A stretch of 64,000 bases of DNA from Sphingomonas sp. UNC305MFCol5.2 (lineage in GTDB: Bacteria > Pseudomonadota > Alphaproteobacteria > Sphingomonadales > Sphingomonadaceae): contig NZ_JOOE01000001.1 in NCBI RefSeq assembly GCF_000712135.1, positions 744,001 through 808,000 on the forward strand, read 5' to 3'. Every line of letters starts with the position of its first letter. Within the stretch, counting starts at the first letter, position 1. The notes below the pieces were generated by a model. It made no database searches. It saw nothing but the letters and a program-made list of their open reading frames with translations, and was not told the origin of the DNA. Below, in pieces: positions 1 through 9,185 of this stretch. A program made the position numbers and the translations under genes.

Positions 1-1
1 G

Positions 2-478
2 AAGAACGCCGATGCGCAACGGGCCTCCGCCCGCGCTGCTACGCTGGTGCTTCTGGCAGCCGATAGTGGAGAACGTGCGCTGGTGCTGAAGCCCGCCGCC
101 GCCGAGCAATCTGTCCAGAGCCAGAAGATATTGTTCCCGACCGCGCTGGATATCGCGCCTGCGGAAACCACCGGCGAGCCCCGAATCGAAGCCGGATGGT
201 TCGAGGGCGCCCTCAAGAAAACGCGCGAGGCGGCGCATCTTCCGGACAATAGCCGCGGCGACGAGCGATTGCCGGTCGTGGTCACCACCCGCTTTCTGGT
301 CGACGGCGAGGCGCATCAGGATGTGGCGCTTTATGATATCGGGTACACGATTTCAGGCCGTTTGCTCGCGGGCCACAGCGTCAAGCTGCGCGGCATTTCC
401 CTCGTCTCACGGGTCAAGAGCGACAACGCGCAGGCCAGGCTGGACTCCCGTTGGCGCGAGTTGATCCCTTCGAAATAG
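2..478 (+). CDS. Hypothetical protein, 5'-truncated by the window edge
   Basis: The frame is open from base 2 to the TAG at 476-478, so the start codon lies outside the window; a GTG at 47 is in frame but nothing marks it as the start. About 158 residues are visible. The part shown begins with an Ala-rich stretch, then a mixed hydrophilic region ending in a K-rich C-terminus, with no catalytic motif I recognise. The alternating hydrophobic pattern in the second half (TRFLVDG, LYDIGYTISG) would fit a beta-rich fold, possibly exported. The next gene is moeA after a 279-base gap, so the two are probably not one operon. I do not recognise the family. Confidence 0.6.
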   Translation, partial: KNADAQRASARAATLVLLAADSGERALVLKPAAAEQSVQSQKILFPTALDIAPAETTGEPRIEAGWFEGALKKTREAAHLPDNSRGDERLPVVVTTRFLVDGEAHQDVALYDIGYTISGRLLAGHSVKLRGISLVSRVKSDNAQARLDSRWRELIPSK

Positions 479-757
479 GGCCAATCGACATTCAGCGCCG
501 GGGAATGCGGTTGACCCTATCCGCAACCGTCGCGCCGGCCCCTTCGACTGCCTGCAAGGCAGGCGCTCGGGACAGGTTGGTGCCGGGGCCCACCCGGGGG
601 GCTCAAGGGTTACGCAGAGGCTTGAGCGCTGTGAGCGCAGATCTGCGGGGGGCATGGCACGGCTCTCGACTATAGCGGTCGATTCAACAACATCACGCAC
701 GCCGCCCGCGAACTCCGACTTGCGCCCCGCCCGCTTCCCGGCACATGGCTATTATCG
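479..757. other. Intergenic stretch, no gene seen
   Basis: No convincing coding sequence lies between the truncated first gene and moeA. A small hairpin at 548-562 (CTGCCT, loop GCA, AGGCAG) could help end transcription of the first gene, but it has no T run. The moeA promoter is presumably near the 3' end of this stretch; no clear -35/-10 pair stands out. Confidence 0.4.
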
Positions 758-1942
758 ATGTCTGCACTTCTCCCCCTCGCCGAGGCCCAATCGCGCCTGT
801 TCGCACTGGCTTCGCTTGTGGAAGTCGAGCGCGTCCCGCTCGCCGCCGCGGCCGGACGCTGGGTGGCCACCGACGTCCACGCCCTCCGCACCCAGCCCAG
901 CGCCGACCTTTCGGCGATGGACGGTTATGCGATCCGCTTCGTCGACCTCCCCGGTCCCTGGCGCGTGATCGGCGAGAGCGCCGCCGGACGCGCCTTCGCC
1001 GGCACCGTCCTACCCGGCGAGGCGGTCCGCATCTTCACCGGCGCCCCTCTGCCCGTGGGCACCGACACCGTGTTGGTCCAGGAAGAAGCCGGGCGCGATG
1101 GCGCCACGCTCACGCTGGCCGGCGAAGGCCCTCGCACGCATGGCCGCAACGTCCGCGTTCGCGGGCTCGACTTCGCCGAGGGCGATCTGCTCCTTCGCGT
1201 CGGCGACCGTCTCACGCCCGCCCGTCTCGCACTCGCCGGTACTGCCGGCCATGGTGCGCTCGATGTCCGCCGCAAGGTTCGCATCGCGATCGCCGCCACA
1301 GGTGACGAGCTCGTGCCTCCTGGGTCCGCCATAGGCGCGGCGCAGCTTCCCGAAACCAATCGCCTGATGCTCGCCGCCCAGCTCGCCGGCCTTCCCGTCG
1401 AGCTGATAGATCTCGGCATCCTCCCCGATCGCCACGACGTGCTCGAAGCTGCGTTCCGCAGCCTCGACGCCGACCTGCTCGTCACCAGCGGCGGCGCATC
1501 GGTGGGTGACCATGATCTCGTCCGACCCGCGCTCGAGGCGGCCGGCGCGACGATCGACTTCTGGAAAATCGCGCTGCGCCCCGGCAAGCCGTTGATGGCG
1601 GGCCGGCTCGGCAAGGCGATGGTGCTCGGGCTTCCCGGCAACCCGATCTCCGCCTTCGTGACGACCTTGCTGTTCGTTCGCCCGCTCGTCGCGCATTTGT
1701 CGGGCGCTCGCGATCCGCTCCCTGCGACCCGGCCCGCGATCCTTGGCGAGCCGCTCGCCGCCAATGGCGAGCGTACCGACTATCTGCGTGCCGAAATACG
1801 CGACGGCCGGGCATGGGCCTCGACCATCCAGGACAGCTCGATGCTCGGCACGCTCGCCCGGGCCGGCTGCCTGATCCTCCGCGAACCCCATGCTCCCGCG
1901 GCACAGGCGGGCGACTCGGTGGAAATCCTCGACCTCGCTTGA
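758..1942 (+). CDS. moeA: Molybdopterin molybdenumtransferase MoeA
   Basis: This enzyme inserts molybdate into adenylated molybdopterin in the last common step of molybdenum cofactor synthesis, in the cytoplasm. The 394 residues match the family length. The N-terminal part carries the typical SAMDGYAIR segment (about residues 51-59). The MoCF-binding domain shows AATGDELV, TSGGASVGDHD and the RPGKPL and GLPGNPIS signatures near residues 275-300. The ATG at 758 gives a complete N-terminus. It is followed 56 bases later by lexA, which has its own SOS box, so co-transcription is uncertain. Together with moaA (25 kb) and mobA (39 kb) it would supply cofactor for the nitrate reductase NasA in this window. 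Confidence 0.95.
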   Translation: MSALLPLAEAQSRLFALASLVEVERVPLAAAAGRWVATDVHALRTQPSADLSAMDGYAIRFVDLPGPWRVIGESAAGRAFAGTVLPGEAVRIFTGAPLPVGTDTVLVQEEAGRDGATLTLAGEGPRTHGRNVRVRGLDFAEGDLLLRVGDRLTPARLALAGTAGHGALDVRRKVRIAIAATGDELVPPGSAIGAAQLPETNRLMLAAQLAGLPVELIDLGILPDRHDVLEAAFRSLDADLLVTSGGASVGDHDLVRPALEAAGATIDFWKIALRPGKPLMAGRLGKAMVLGLPGNPISAFVTTLLFVRPLVAHLSGARDPLPATRPAILGEPLAANGERTDYLRAEIRDGRAWASTIQDSSMLGTLARAGCLILREPHAPAAQAGDSVEILDLA

Positions 1943-1967
1943 CAAGCTGCCGGAACATTGCGTAAAC

Positions 1968-1982
1968 GTTCCTTGTCTGTTC
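1968..1982 (+). promoter_or_regulatory. SOS box (LexA operator) in front of lexA
   Basis: The sequence is GTTC, seven bases, GTTC, which is exactly the direct-repeat operator known for alphaproteobacterial LexA. It ends 16 bases before the lexA start codon, as expected for autorepression. No other copy was noticed near recG or mfd. Confidence 0.85.
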
Positions 1983-1998
1983 TGGACAGGAGGATTGC

Positions 1999-2688
1999 AT
2001 GCTCACGCGCAAGCAGCACGAGCTCATTTGCTTCATTGCCGATCGTTTGGCCGAGACCGGCGTTTCGCCTTCGTTCGAGGAGATGAAGGAGGCGCTCGAT
2101 CTCAAGTCGAAGTCGGGCGTGCACCGTCTGATCAGCGCGCTGGAGGAACGCGAATTCATCCGCCGCCTGCCCAATCGCGCCCGCGCACTCGAAGTGCTGC
2201 GGATCCCGGAGCGCGGCGACGCGAAGAAGGGTCCGGCCAAGACTCGCGCGATAGAACCGTCAACTTCGTCAACTTCGCAAAAGCCGGCGCTCCCCAGCCC
2301 CGCCAACGACGTGGTCGAAATCCCGCTCCACGGCCGGATTGCGGCGGGTACGCCGATAGAGGCGCTGGAAGGCGCGACGATGCTTCCCGTTCCCGCCGCC
2401 TTGCTCGGCTCGGGCGAGCATTACGCGCTCGAGGTCGCCGGCGATTCGATGGTCGAAGCCGGTATCCTCGACGGCGACTATGCCCTCATCCGCCGCACCG
2501 AAGTGGCGCGTGACGGCGAGATCGTGGTCGCGCTGATCGACGATGCCGAAGCGACGCTCAAATATTTCCGCAAGGAAGGCGCGATGATCCGCCTCGACCC
2601 CGCCAATCGCGACTATAGCGCCCAGCGCTACCGCCCGAATCAGGTGCGCGTGCAGGGCCGGCTGGCAGGGCTGCTGCGGCGCTATTGA
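1999..2688 (+). CDS. lexA: SOS repressor LexA
   Basis: LexA represses DNA-damage genes and cleaves itself when RecA filaments form. The 229-residue protein has the N-terminal winged helix (residues 1-65, opening MLTRKQ), a linker rich in Ser, Thr and Pro, and the S24 peptidase half. The Ala-Gly cleavage site lies in RIAAGTP, the nucleophilic Ser in AGDSMVEAG, and the general-base Lys in EATLKYF, so autocleavage should work. An AGGAGG ribosome site precedes the ATG by about 6 bases. The gene carries its own SOS box at 1968-1982. It converges with comEC, leaving 146 bases between the two stops. Confidence 0.97.
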   Translation: MLTRKQHELICFIADRLAETGVSPSFEEMKEALDLKSKSGVHRLISALEEREFIRRLPNRARALEVLRIPERGDAKKGPAKTRAIEPSTSSTSQKPALPSPANDVVEIPLHGRIAAGTPIEALEGATMLPVPAALLGSGEHYALEVAGDSMVEAGILDGDYALIRRTEVARDGEIVVALIDDAEATLKYFRKEGAMIRLDPANRDYSAQRYRPNQVRVQGRLAGLLRRY

Positions 2689-2834
2689 GGGGTCGGCTGG
2701 TCATTCCGCTTGAGCGCGTCGACATAAACAACCTGCTGGAGCAGGAAGTTTGAGCATCAGCGTCTCGGCGAATTCCTGCCGCTGAGACCCCGTCAGGCGA
2801 ACCTAGGAAGGAGGTTGCATCGATGCGACCTGCG

Positions 2835-5015
2835 CTATTGGATCGCAATTCGATCACCTTGACGTGCCGCATATGGCGGCTGCACCGTCAGCGGATCGAG
2901 CCAGGGATGCTTGCCTTTGCCGCGGACAGTCCGGATATCGGCATCGTCGAAATTGATCGCCACGCCGCCGGTCTTCATCAGCATGTCGCGGTCGAGCTTC
3001 AGCCAGCGCGGCGCGCAGCCCGGCGGCAGGCGACGCTCGCTCACGACGACATCCGCGACACGGCAGGCCGCGATCATCTCGCGCCACGGCACCAGATAAC
3101 CGCTCCGCGTCGCCAGCACCCGCCATCGGCGCTCGCCGGCAGCCAATTCGACGAGGCAGAGGTCGGGACTGCACCGCGCACCCGGAACGTCGGAAAGCAA
3201 GGCAAGCTGGGTCTCCTCCGCCCCGCTATTCTCGCCGAGCATCGCGCGGGTGTAGTCGCCCGCTCGATCACGCAGCAGTGCCATTTCTCCGCTCGCCATC
3301 CGGATCGCGAGATGCCGGCCATCTCCGGTGACGAGCAAGTCGGGCGGTGGAGTCAGCAATGCCCAGCCCAATCCCAGCGCGAAGGGCACTGCACCCGCCC
3401 AGCGCACGCGCGTCCGCCAGAGGGCAACCCACAGGCCGCCGGTGACGATCAGCGCGTAAGCCCCGCCCGGCATTGCCGGCAGCGCCGCCACCGCGCCCGG
3501 TGCCGAGGCGGTGAGATGCGCCAGCCACAGGAGGAAATCCAGTGCTCGGGCAGTGAGCCACCACGCCGGCGCGCCGATCCCCGCCATGTCCAGCACCAGC
3601 GCCAGTGCTTCGAGCGGCATGATCACAAAAGTGGTCAGCGGGATCGCGACGATGTTGGCGAGCGCGCCGTAAATGCCTGCCTTGTGGAAATGAAACAACC
3701 CGATGGGCATCAGCGCCAGCTCGACCGCTATCCCGGTGAGCAGCAGCGAGCCGAGTCCGCGCAGCAATCGCCGCCGCCGCGTTTCCTCGCGCCGCTTGAA
3801 CCAGCCGCGCACCCGCGGGCTCTCATGCAGCGCGACGATCGCCGTCACCGCCGCAAAGCTGAGCTGAAAGCTGGGCCCCGCCAACGCTTCGGGCCAGAAC
3901 ACCAGCACGAGGAAAGCGCCGGCCGCCACCAGCCGCAATGTAATCGCCTCGCGCCCCAGGCTCAGCGCGAGCAGCACCAGCAATGCCGCCACGCAGGAAC
4001 GGATCGTCGGCACTTCCGCGCCGGTGAGCAAGGTATAGCCGATCGCCGCCAGCGCCCCCGCACCGGCCGCCACCAATGGCAGCCGCCAGCGCAACGCCAG
4101 CGTCGGGCTGAGCGCGAGCAGCCGTAGCACCAGCAACATCGCCGCCGCAGTCACCGCAGTGACGTGCAGGCCGCTCACCGAGAGCAGATGCGCGAGGCCG
4201 GAGCGACGCATTGCCTCTGAATCCTCTTCCGCAATCGCGCCCTGATCTCCAGTCGCCAGCGCGCTCGCGATCCCGCCGCCACTCCCCGCAATGCGCGATT
4301 GAATATGTCCCGAAAGCCGCGCCCGCAGGTCCTCTCCGGGCGCCGCGGCGGGCGTGACGACCGCCACCGGCGCGAATCCCTTGCCTGTGGCACCGAGCCC
4401 GCTGAACCAGGCGACGCGCGCGAAATCATATGCTCCGGGCACCGCTGCCGCCGGCGGTGGCATCAGACGCGCGCGCAACCTGATGATCGCACCTCGCGCC
4501 AGCCCTTTCGGAGCGTCTCCGGCAGGGAGATTGATGCGCACCCTGGGTGGAAGATCAGCGTGATCGAGCGGCGCCAAGGTCACCCGCACCATGTCGCGCG
4601 CGGGCAATTGTTCCACGTGCTCCACGCGCCCCGCAAATGCCACCACCGCCGGTCGCGCAAGTACGGGCGCGGCAACGCGCTCGGCCCGCCACCATATCGA
4701 TGCGCACCCGACGGCGAGAGCCAACCCGGCGATCGCGATCGCGCGCGGCACCCTGCCTCCGCCCGGCAACGCTATAGCCGCTAGCGTCAGTGCGACGTTG
4801 CCGAGGATGAAGCCGATCCAGCGCGCGGCGTCGGGGAGCACGAACCAGGCGGTGATTCCCGCCCCCAGCATCACCGGCAGCCACAATGCGAGTTGCTCGC
4901 GCTCCGCCTCCAGCCAGCGCTCGATAGGGCCGACACCATGGCGAAGCGCCGCCCTCGCCCCCATTTGAAGGGCGGGCAACCCCGTGCTAGGGGCCTCGGC
5001 GGCTGAGCTGGCCAT
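2835..5015 (-). CDS. comEC: ComEC/Rec2 family DNA-uptake channel protein
   Basis: A 726-residue polytopic inner-membrane protein of the family that carries single-stranded DNA across the membrane during natural transformation. It has an N-terminal soluble and membrane part (DUF4131-like), then the competence domain with the family signature [13 protein letters not shown] and many hydrophobic helices (about residues 230-560). The C-terminal 170 residues are soluble and cysteine-containing. They lack the metallo-beta-lactamase HxHxDH motif found in many Gram-positive ComEC proteins, which I believe is common in this lineage. The start is divergent from gltX, with 28 bases between them. No other competence gene is in the window, so an actual role in transformation is inferred only. 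Confidence 0.9.
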   Translation of the reverse strand: MASSAAEAPSTGLPALQMGARAALRHGVGPIERWLEAEREQLALWLPVMLGAGITAWFVLPDAARWIGFILGNVALTLAAIALPGGGRVPRAIAIAGLALAVGCASIWWRAERVAAPVLARPAVVAFAGRVEHVEQLPARDMVRVTLAPLDHADLPPRVRINLPAGDAPKGLARGAIIRLRARLMPPPAAAVPGAYDFARVAWFSGLGATGKGFAPVAVVTPAAAPGEDLRARLSGHIQSRIAGSGGGIASALATGDQGAIAEEDSEAMRRSGLAHLLSVSGLHVTAVTAAAMLLVLRLLALSPTLALRWRLPLVAAGAGALAAIGYTLLTGAEVPTIRSCVAALLVLLALSLGREAITLRLVAAGAFLVLVFWPEALAGPSFQLSFAAVTAIVALHESPRVRGWFKRREETRRRRLLRGLGSLLLTGIAVELALMPIGLFHFHKAGIYGALANIVAIPLTTFVIMPLEALALVLDMAGIGAPAWWLTARALDFLLWLAHLTASAPGAVAALPAMPGGAYALIVTGGLWVALWRTRVRWAGAVPFALGLGWALLTPPPDLLVTGDGRHLAIRMASGEMALLRDRAGDYTRAMLGENSGAEETQLALLSDVPGARCSPDLCLVELAAGERRWRVLATRSGYLVPWREMIAACRVADVVVSERRLPPGCAPRWLKLDRDMLMKTGGVAINFDDADIRTVRGKGKHPWLDPLTVQPPYAARQGDRIAIQ

Positions 5016-5043
5016 CGATTTTCAACTCTGGGAGCAAGCGCGG

Positions 5044-6474
5044 TTGAGCGCAACATCTGATACCGGCGCCGCCAAGGCTGTCGTAACGCGCTTCGCGCCT
5101 TCCCCCACCGGGTTCCTCCATATTGGCGGTGCGCGCACCGCGTTGTTCAACCTGCTGTTCGCGCGCCATCACGGCGGCAAGTTCCTGCTGCGCATCGAAG
5201 ATACCGATCGTGCGCGCTCCACCGAACCGGCGATCGCCGCGATCCTCGACGGGATGCGCTGGCTCGATCTCGATTGGGACGGCGACGAGGTCTACCAGTT
5301 CGCACGCGCGAACCGTCACGCCGAAGTGGCGCGCGAGATGCTCGCGAATGGGCATGCCTATAAATGCTTCGCGACCGCCGAAGAGCTCGAGACGATGCGC
5401 GCCGCGCAGCGCGCCAACAAGCAGCCCTTGCGCTATGACGGCCGCTGGCGCGATCGCGATGCGAGCGAAGCGCCCGACGGCGCGCCCTTCGTCGTCCGTC
5501 TCAAGGCGCCACGCGAAGGCAGTGTCACGATCGATGATCAGGTCCAGGGGCCGGTCACGGTGAACAACAGCGAGCTCGACGACATGGTCCTGCTCCGCTC
5601 GGACGGCACGCCGACCTATATGCTCGCAGTGGTGGTCGACGATCACGACATGGGCGTGACGCACGTGATCCGCGGCGACGATCACCTCAACAACGCCTTC
5701 CGCCAGTTGCCGATTTATCGCGCGATGGGCTGGCCCGAGCCGACCTACGCCCATATCCCGCTGATCCACGGCGCGGACGGCGCCAAGCTCTCGAAACGCC
5801 ACGGTGCGCTCGGCGTCGACGCCTATCGCGACGAACTCGGCCTGCTGCCCGAAGCGGTGTCCAATTATCTCCTCCGCCTCGGTTGGGGACACGGCGACGA
5901 CGAGATCATCAGCCGCGAGCAAGCGATCGAGTGGTTCGATCTCGCCGGAGTCGGCAAGAGCCCTTCGCGCTTCGACCTCAAGAAACTCGAGAATCTCAAC
6001 GGCCATTATATCCGCGCCTCGGACGATGCCCGCCTCGCCGAGCTGGTCGCGAAGCGGCTGCCGTTTGAAGTCACCGAAGCGCAATCGACGCTCCTCACGG
6101 CGGCGATGCCTTCGCTCAAGCCGCGCGCCGCGAATCTCAATGAGATCGCCGACGGCGCAATGTTCCTTTTCCGGACACGTCCGCTCGATCTCGACGATGG
6201 CGCGGCTGCCTTGCTGCAAGGCGACGCCCCTGCGCTCCTCGCTGCAGTGCACAGTTCGCTTGACGCGGCCGGAAGCTGGGATACGGAGGCGCTCGAAGCG
6301 GCGGTACGGACCGTCGCCGACGATGCGGGGGTCAAGCTCGGCGCCGTCGCGCAGCCTTTGCGCGCCGCACTCACCGGGCGACGAACCTCTCCGGGCATCT
6401 TCGACGTTCTGGCATTGCTGGGGCGGGAGGAAAGCCTGGCCCGCATCGCCGATCAAATGACCAAGCCCGCCTGA
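5044..6474 (+). CDS. gltX: Glutamyl-tRNA synthetase
   Basis: This class I synthetase charges tRNA-Glu, and in many alphaproteobacteria tRNA-Gln as well. The HIGH-type motif reads TGFLHIGGA near the N-terminus and the KMSKS-type motif reads AKLSKRHG near residue 250. I chose the TTG at 5044 because GGGAG lies 9 bases upstream and the coding sequence then begins MSATSDTG, giving 476 residues, the usual length. The frame is open back to an ATG at 4984, but that would overlap the start of comEC on the other strand. gltA follows 25 bases downstream. Confidence 0.94.
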   Translation: MSATSDTGAAKAVVTRFAPSPTGFLHIGGARTALFNLLFARHHGGKFLLRIEDTDRARSTEPAIAAILDGMRWLDLDWDGDEVYQFARANRHAEVAREMLANGHAYKCFATAEELETMRAAQRANKQPLRYDGRWRDRDASEAPDGAPFVVRLKAPREGSVTIDDQVQGPVTVNNSELDDMVLLRSDGTPTYMLAVVVDDHDMGVTHVIRGDDHLNNAFRQLPIYRAMGWPEPTYAHIPLIHGADGAKLSKRHGALGVDAYRDELGLLPEAVSNYLLRLGWGHGDDEIISREQAIEWFDLAGVGKSPSRFDLKKLENLNGHYIRASDDARLAELVAKRLPFEVTEAQSTLLTAAMPSLKPRAANLNEIADGAMFLFRTRPLDLDDGAAALLQGDAPALLAAVHSSLDAAGSWDTEALEAAVRTVADDAGVKLGAVAQPLRAALTGRRTSPGIFDVLALLGREESLARIADQMTKPA

Positions 6475-6499
6475 TCCGGGCCAGACAAGGACGACGTGT

Positions 6500-7783
6500 A
6501 TGAGCGATACCGCGAAGCTTCAGGTTCCGGGTAAAGACGTTGAATACCCGATCCTCACGGGCAGCGTCGGCCCGGACGTCGTCGACATCCGCAAGCTCTA
6601 TGCCCAGACGGGCATGTTCACCTACGATCCCGGGTTCACATCGACCGCCTCGTGCGAATCGGGCCTGACCTATATCGACGGCGACGAGGGCGTGCTGCTC
6701 CATCGCGGCTATCCGATCGGCCAGCTCGCCGAGCATTCGAGCTTCATGGAAGTGGCGTATCTGCTGCTCAACGGCGAACTGCCGGGCAAGGATGAGCTCG
6801 CCAGCTTCAACAACACGATCACCCGCCACACGATGCTGCACGAGCAGCTCGCGACCTTCTATCGCGGCTTCCGCCGCGACGCGCATCCGATGGCGGTGAT
6901 GTGCGGCGTCGCCGGCGCGCTGTCGGCCTTCTATCACGATTCGACCGACATCACCGATCCCAAGCAGCGCATGATCGCGTCGCACCGGCTGATCGCCAAA
7001 ATGCCGACGATCGCGGCGATGGCGTACAAGTACAGCGTCGGCCAGCCCTTCCTCTATCCGGACAACTCCTTGTCCTACACGGGCAATTTCCTGCGCATGA
7101 CCTTCGGCGTCCCTGCCGAGGAATATGTCGTGAACCCGGTGGTAGAGAAGGCGCTCGATCGCATTTTCATTCTCCACGCCGATCATGAGCAGAACGCCTC
7201 GACCTCGACCGTGCGTCTCGCCGGCTCGTCGGGTGCCAACCCGTTCGCGTGCATCGCGGCGGGCATCGCCTGCCTGTGGGGCCCCGCGCATGGCGGCGCC
7301 AACGAGGCGGCGCTCAACATGCTCCACGAGATCGGCCGTCCCGAGCGCATCCCCGAGTTCATCGCACGCGCCAAGGACAAGAACGATCCGTTCCGCCTGA
7401 TGGGCTTCGGCCACCGCGTCTACAAGAACTACGACCCGCGCGCGACCGTGATGCAGAAGACCGTGCGCGAAGTGTTCAAGGAACTGAACGTTTCGGACCC
7501 GGTGTTCGAGGTCGCGCTCCAGCTCGAGGAAATGGCGCTCAAGGATCCATACTTCATCGAGAAGAAGCTGTTCCCGAACGTCGATTTCTATTCGGGCGTG
7601 ATCCTGTCGGCGATCGGCTTCCCGACGACGATGTTCACGGCGCTGTTCGCACTCGCCCGCACCGTCGGCTGGGTCGCGCAGTGGAACGAGATGATCTCGG
7701 ATCCCGAGCAGAAGATCGGCCGCCCGCGTCAGCTTTACACCGGCCCCACCCAGCGCGACTACGTCGCCGTCGACAAGCGCTGA
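6500..7783 (+). CDS. gltA: Citrate synthase
   Basis: Condenses acetyl-CoA and oxaloacetate in the first step of the TCA cycle. The 427-residue length is typical of the hexameric, NADH-sensitive Gram-negative type. The catalytic regions are visible: [12 protein letters not shown] (active-site His), [13 protein letters not shown] (His and the CoA-binding area), and the Asp region around NVDFYSG. AAGGACG lies upstream of the ATG. The gene directly follows gltX in the same direction and is likely ended by the palindrome at 7791-7815. Confidence 0.97.
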   Translation: MSDTAKLQVPGKDVEYPILTGSVGPDVVDIRKLYAQTGMFTYDPGFTSTASCESGLTYIDGDEGVLLHRGYPIGQLAEHSSFMEVAYLLLNGELPGKDELASFNNTITRHTMLHEQLATFYRGFRRDAHPMAVMCGVAGALSAFYHDSTDITDPKQRMIASHRLIAKMPTIAAMAYKYSVGQPFLYPDNSLSYTGNFLRMTFGVPAEEYVVNPVVEKALDRIFILHADHEQNASTSTVRLAGSSGANPFACIAAGIACLWGPAHGGANEAALNMLHEIGRPERIPEFIARAKDKNDPFRLMGFGHRVYKNYDPRATVMQKTVREVFKELNVSDPVFEVALQLEEMALKDPYFIEKKLFPNVDFYSGVILSAIGFPTTMFTALFALARTVGWVAQWNEMISDPEQKIGRPRQLYTGPTQRDYVAVDKR

Positions 7784-7786
7784 CCG

Positions 7787-8674
7787 TCAACTCCCCTCCT
7801 TCCCAGGGAGGGGGATTTGCTCGCTTATCCAGTCGCGAAACGCCGTCATCGCCGGACTCGGCGTTCGCGACTTGAGCCAGGTCAGCCAGTAACGTCCCGT
7901 CGCCACTTCCAGCGCGAACGGTCGCATCAATGCGCCGTGGTCGACGAGCCGCCCCAGCATCGAGGCGGGCGCCAGCGCCACCCCCGCGCCCTGCATCGCC
8001 GCCTCGGCCATCGCCAGCGACGAATCAAACACCGGCCCCTTGAGCGTGGGCGCGGCGATTCCGAAGCCCTCGAACCAGCGCGTCCATTCATCGGCGCGAT
8101 ACGAGCGTAGCAGCGGCATTCCCAACAGATCGCGCGGTTCGCCAAGCTCCCGCGCCATCGCCGGGATGCACAAGGGGGTCAGCGGTGCCTCCATCAGCGG
8201 CACTGCCTCGGTTGCGTGCCACGCGCCGTCGCCGAAGCGGATCGCGAAATCGAGCCCCTCGCCGGCCAGATCGACTCGGTTATTGTTGGTGAACAGTCGC
8301 AGATCGATCCGTGGATGCGCTGCGCGAAACGCCGGCAGGCGCGGCAGCAGCCATCCCGTCGCGAAGGTCCCCACTGCCGCCACCGACAGCAATTGCGTGG
8401 CCTCGCCGCTGGCGATCCCCTCGACCAGTTCGGCCATCCGGTCGAAGCTTTCGGCAAGCACCGGCTGGAGGGCCACGCCCTCGTCGGTGAGCGCGAGCCC
8501 GCGCGGCAGCCGTCGAAATAACTGCACGCCCAGTCGCGTCTCCAGTGCCTTCACCTGATGACTGACCGCGGCCTGGGTGACGCACAATTCGATCGCGGCG
8601 CGGGTGAAAGAGAGATGCCGCGCGGAAGCCTCGAACGCGCGCAGGGCATTGAGCGGCAAATGCGGGCGGACCAT
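7787..8674 (-). CDS. LysR-family regulator, AmpR/GcvA-like
   Basis: A 295-residue LysR-type transcription factor. The N-terminal helix-turn-helix (LNALRAFEASARHLSFTRAA, then VTQAAVSHQVKALE) is close to AmpR and GcvA. The C-terminal part is a periplasmic-binding-protein-like effector domain. The frame is open 80 codons further upstream, but the conserved domain starts only at the ATG at 8674 (MVRPHLPLN). AmpR normally sits divergently beside the beta-lactamase gene it controls; here the divergent neighbour is a small secreted protein and no beta-lactamase gene is visible. The target is therefore unknown. AmpR senses muropeptides, and a NamZ-like muramidase gene lies 4 kb away, but a link is speculation. 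Confidence 0.9.
   Translation of the reverse strand: MVRPHLPLNALRAFEASARHLSFTRAAIELCVTQAAVSHQVKALETRLGVQLFRRLPRGLALTDEGVALQPVLAESFDRMAELVEGIASGEATQLLSVAAVGTFATGWLLPRLPAFRAAHPRIDLRLFTNNNRVDLAGEGLDFAIRFGDGAWHATEAVPLMEAPLTPLCIPAMARELGEPRDLLGMPLLRSYRADEWTRWFEGFGIAAPTLKGPVFDSSLAMAEAAMQGAGVALAPASMLGRLVDHGALMRPFALEVATGRYWLTWLKSRTPSPAMTAFRDWISEQIPLPGKEGS
7791..7815. terminator. Palindromic terminator between gltA and the LysR gene
   Basis: CTCCCCTCC, a short loop, and GGGAGGGGG form a GC-rich hairpin in the space between two convergent genes. It looks like half of the larger paired repeats found at 30.5 kb and 43.1 kb. It overlaps the last codons of the LysR gene, so that protein's C-terminus is encoded by the repeat. 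Confidence 0.5.
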
Positions 8675-8825
8675 CGCATTCGCATAAGCTTTTCTAATGG
8701 CTGAAGCCAGTTCCCGAGCGCTAGGCCGCTCGAATCTGTACCGGAGACTACAAAGTGATTCAGCAAAGCGAAGCCTCAGCGATCCTATTCTCCCTTCACT
8801 GCGGGAGAATTGACAGGAGAGCATG

Positions 8826-9146
8826 ATGAAGATTGTCAGGATCATCGCCGCCGCCGCGCTCGCGTTCACGGGCGTCGCCGGTGCCACCACGACCGCCAGC
8901 GCGGCACCGGTCACCTTGATCGGCGCCAGCGCCGCCGTGCAGGATTACGGCTACGGCTACGGCTATCGCGACGACCGGCGCTATCGGGACTACCGGCGCT
9001 ATCGCGGCGATCGGGATCGCTGGGACCGCTGGGATCGGGGCCGTGGCTATGACCGCGGACGCTATTATCGCGGGCACCGCTCGCGCGTCTGCTGGACCGA
9101 ATGGCGGCGCTATCAGGGCCGCGTGACGGTCTGCCGCCGTCGCTAA
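8826..9146 (+). CDS. Small secreted Tyr/Arg/Asp-rich protein
   Basis: A 106-residue protein with a clear Sec signal peptide (MKIVRIIAAAALAFTGVAG, probable cleavage after TASA). The mature part is an unusual low-complexity run of YGYGY, then repeated RYRDYRR and RDRWDRW units. It ends in a short conserved-looking tail with two cysteines (VCWTEW and VTVCRRR) that could form a disulfide. An AGGAGA ribosome site lies 5 bases before the ATG at 8826; an ATG at 8823 is too close to it. The function is unknown; similar Arg/Tyr-rich secreted proteins are frequent in sphingomonads. Confidence 0.8.
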   Translation: MKIVRIIAAAALAFTGVAGATTTASAAPVTLIGASAAVQDYGYGYGYRDDRRYRDYRRYRGDRDRWDRWDRGRGYDRGRYYRGHRSRVCWTEWRRYQGRVTVCRRR

Positions 9147-9154
9147 ACGGGAAC

Positions 9155-9183
9155 GGGGCGCCGGCCAGCCCGGCGGGCGCCCC
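9155..9183. terminator. Hairpin between convergent genes
   Basis: GGGGCGCC at 9155-9162 pairs with GGCGCCCC at 9176-9183, with further GC pairing inside the loop. It lies just after the small secreted gene and touches the end of the reverse kinase-like gene, so it may stop transcription from both sides. There is no T run. Confidence 0.5.
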
Positions 9184-9185
9184 GC

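Noticed and set aside
451..757. Short overlapping frames between the first gene and moeA
   Set aside because: Their translations are Arg/Pro/Ala-rich without a ribosome site or any family-like pattern.
8675..8914. 80-residue N-terminal extension of the LysR-type regulator
   Set aside because: The LysR helix-turn-helix family begins at the ATG at 8674; the extension runs over the start of the divergent gene and its promoter.
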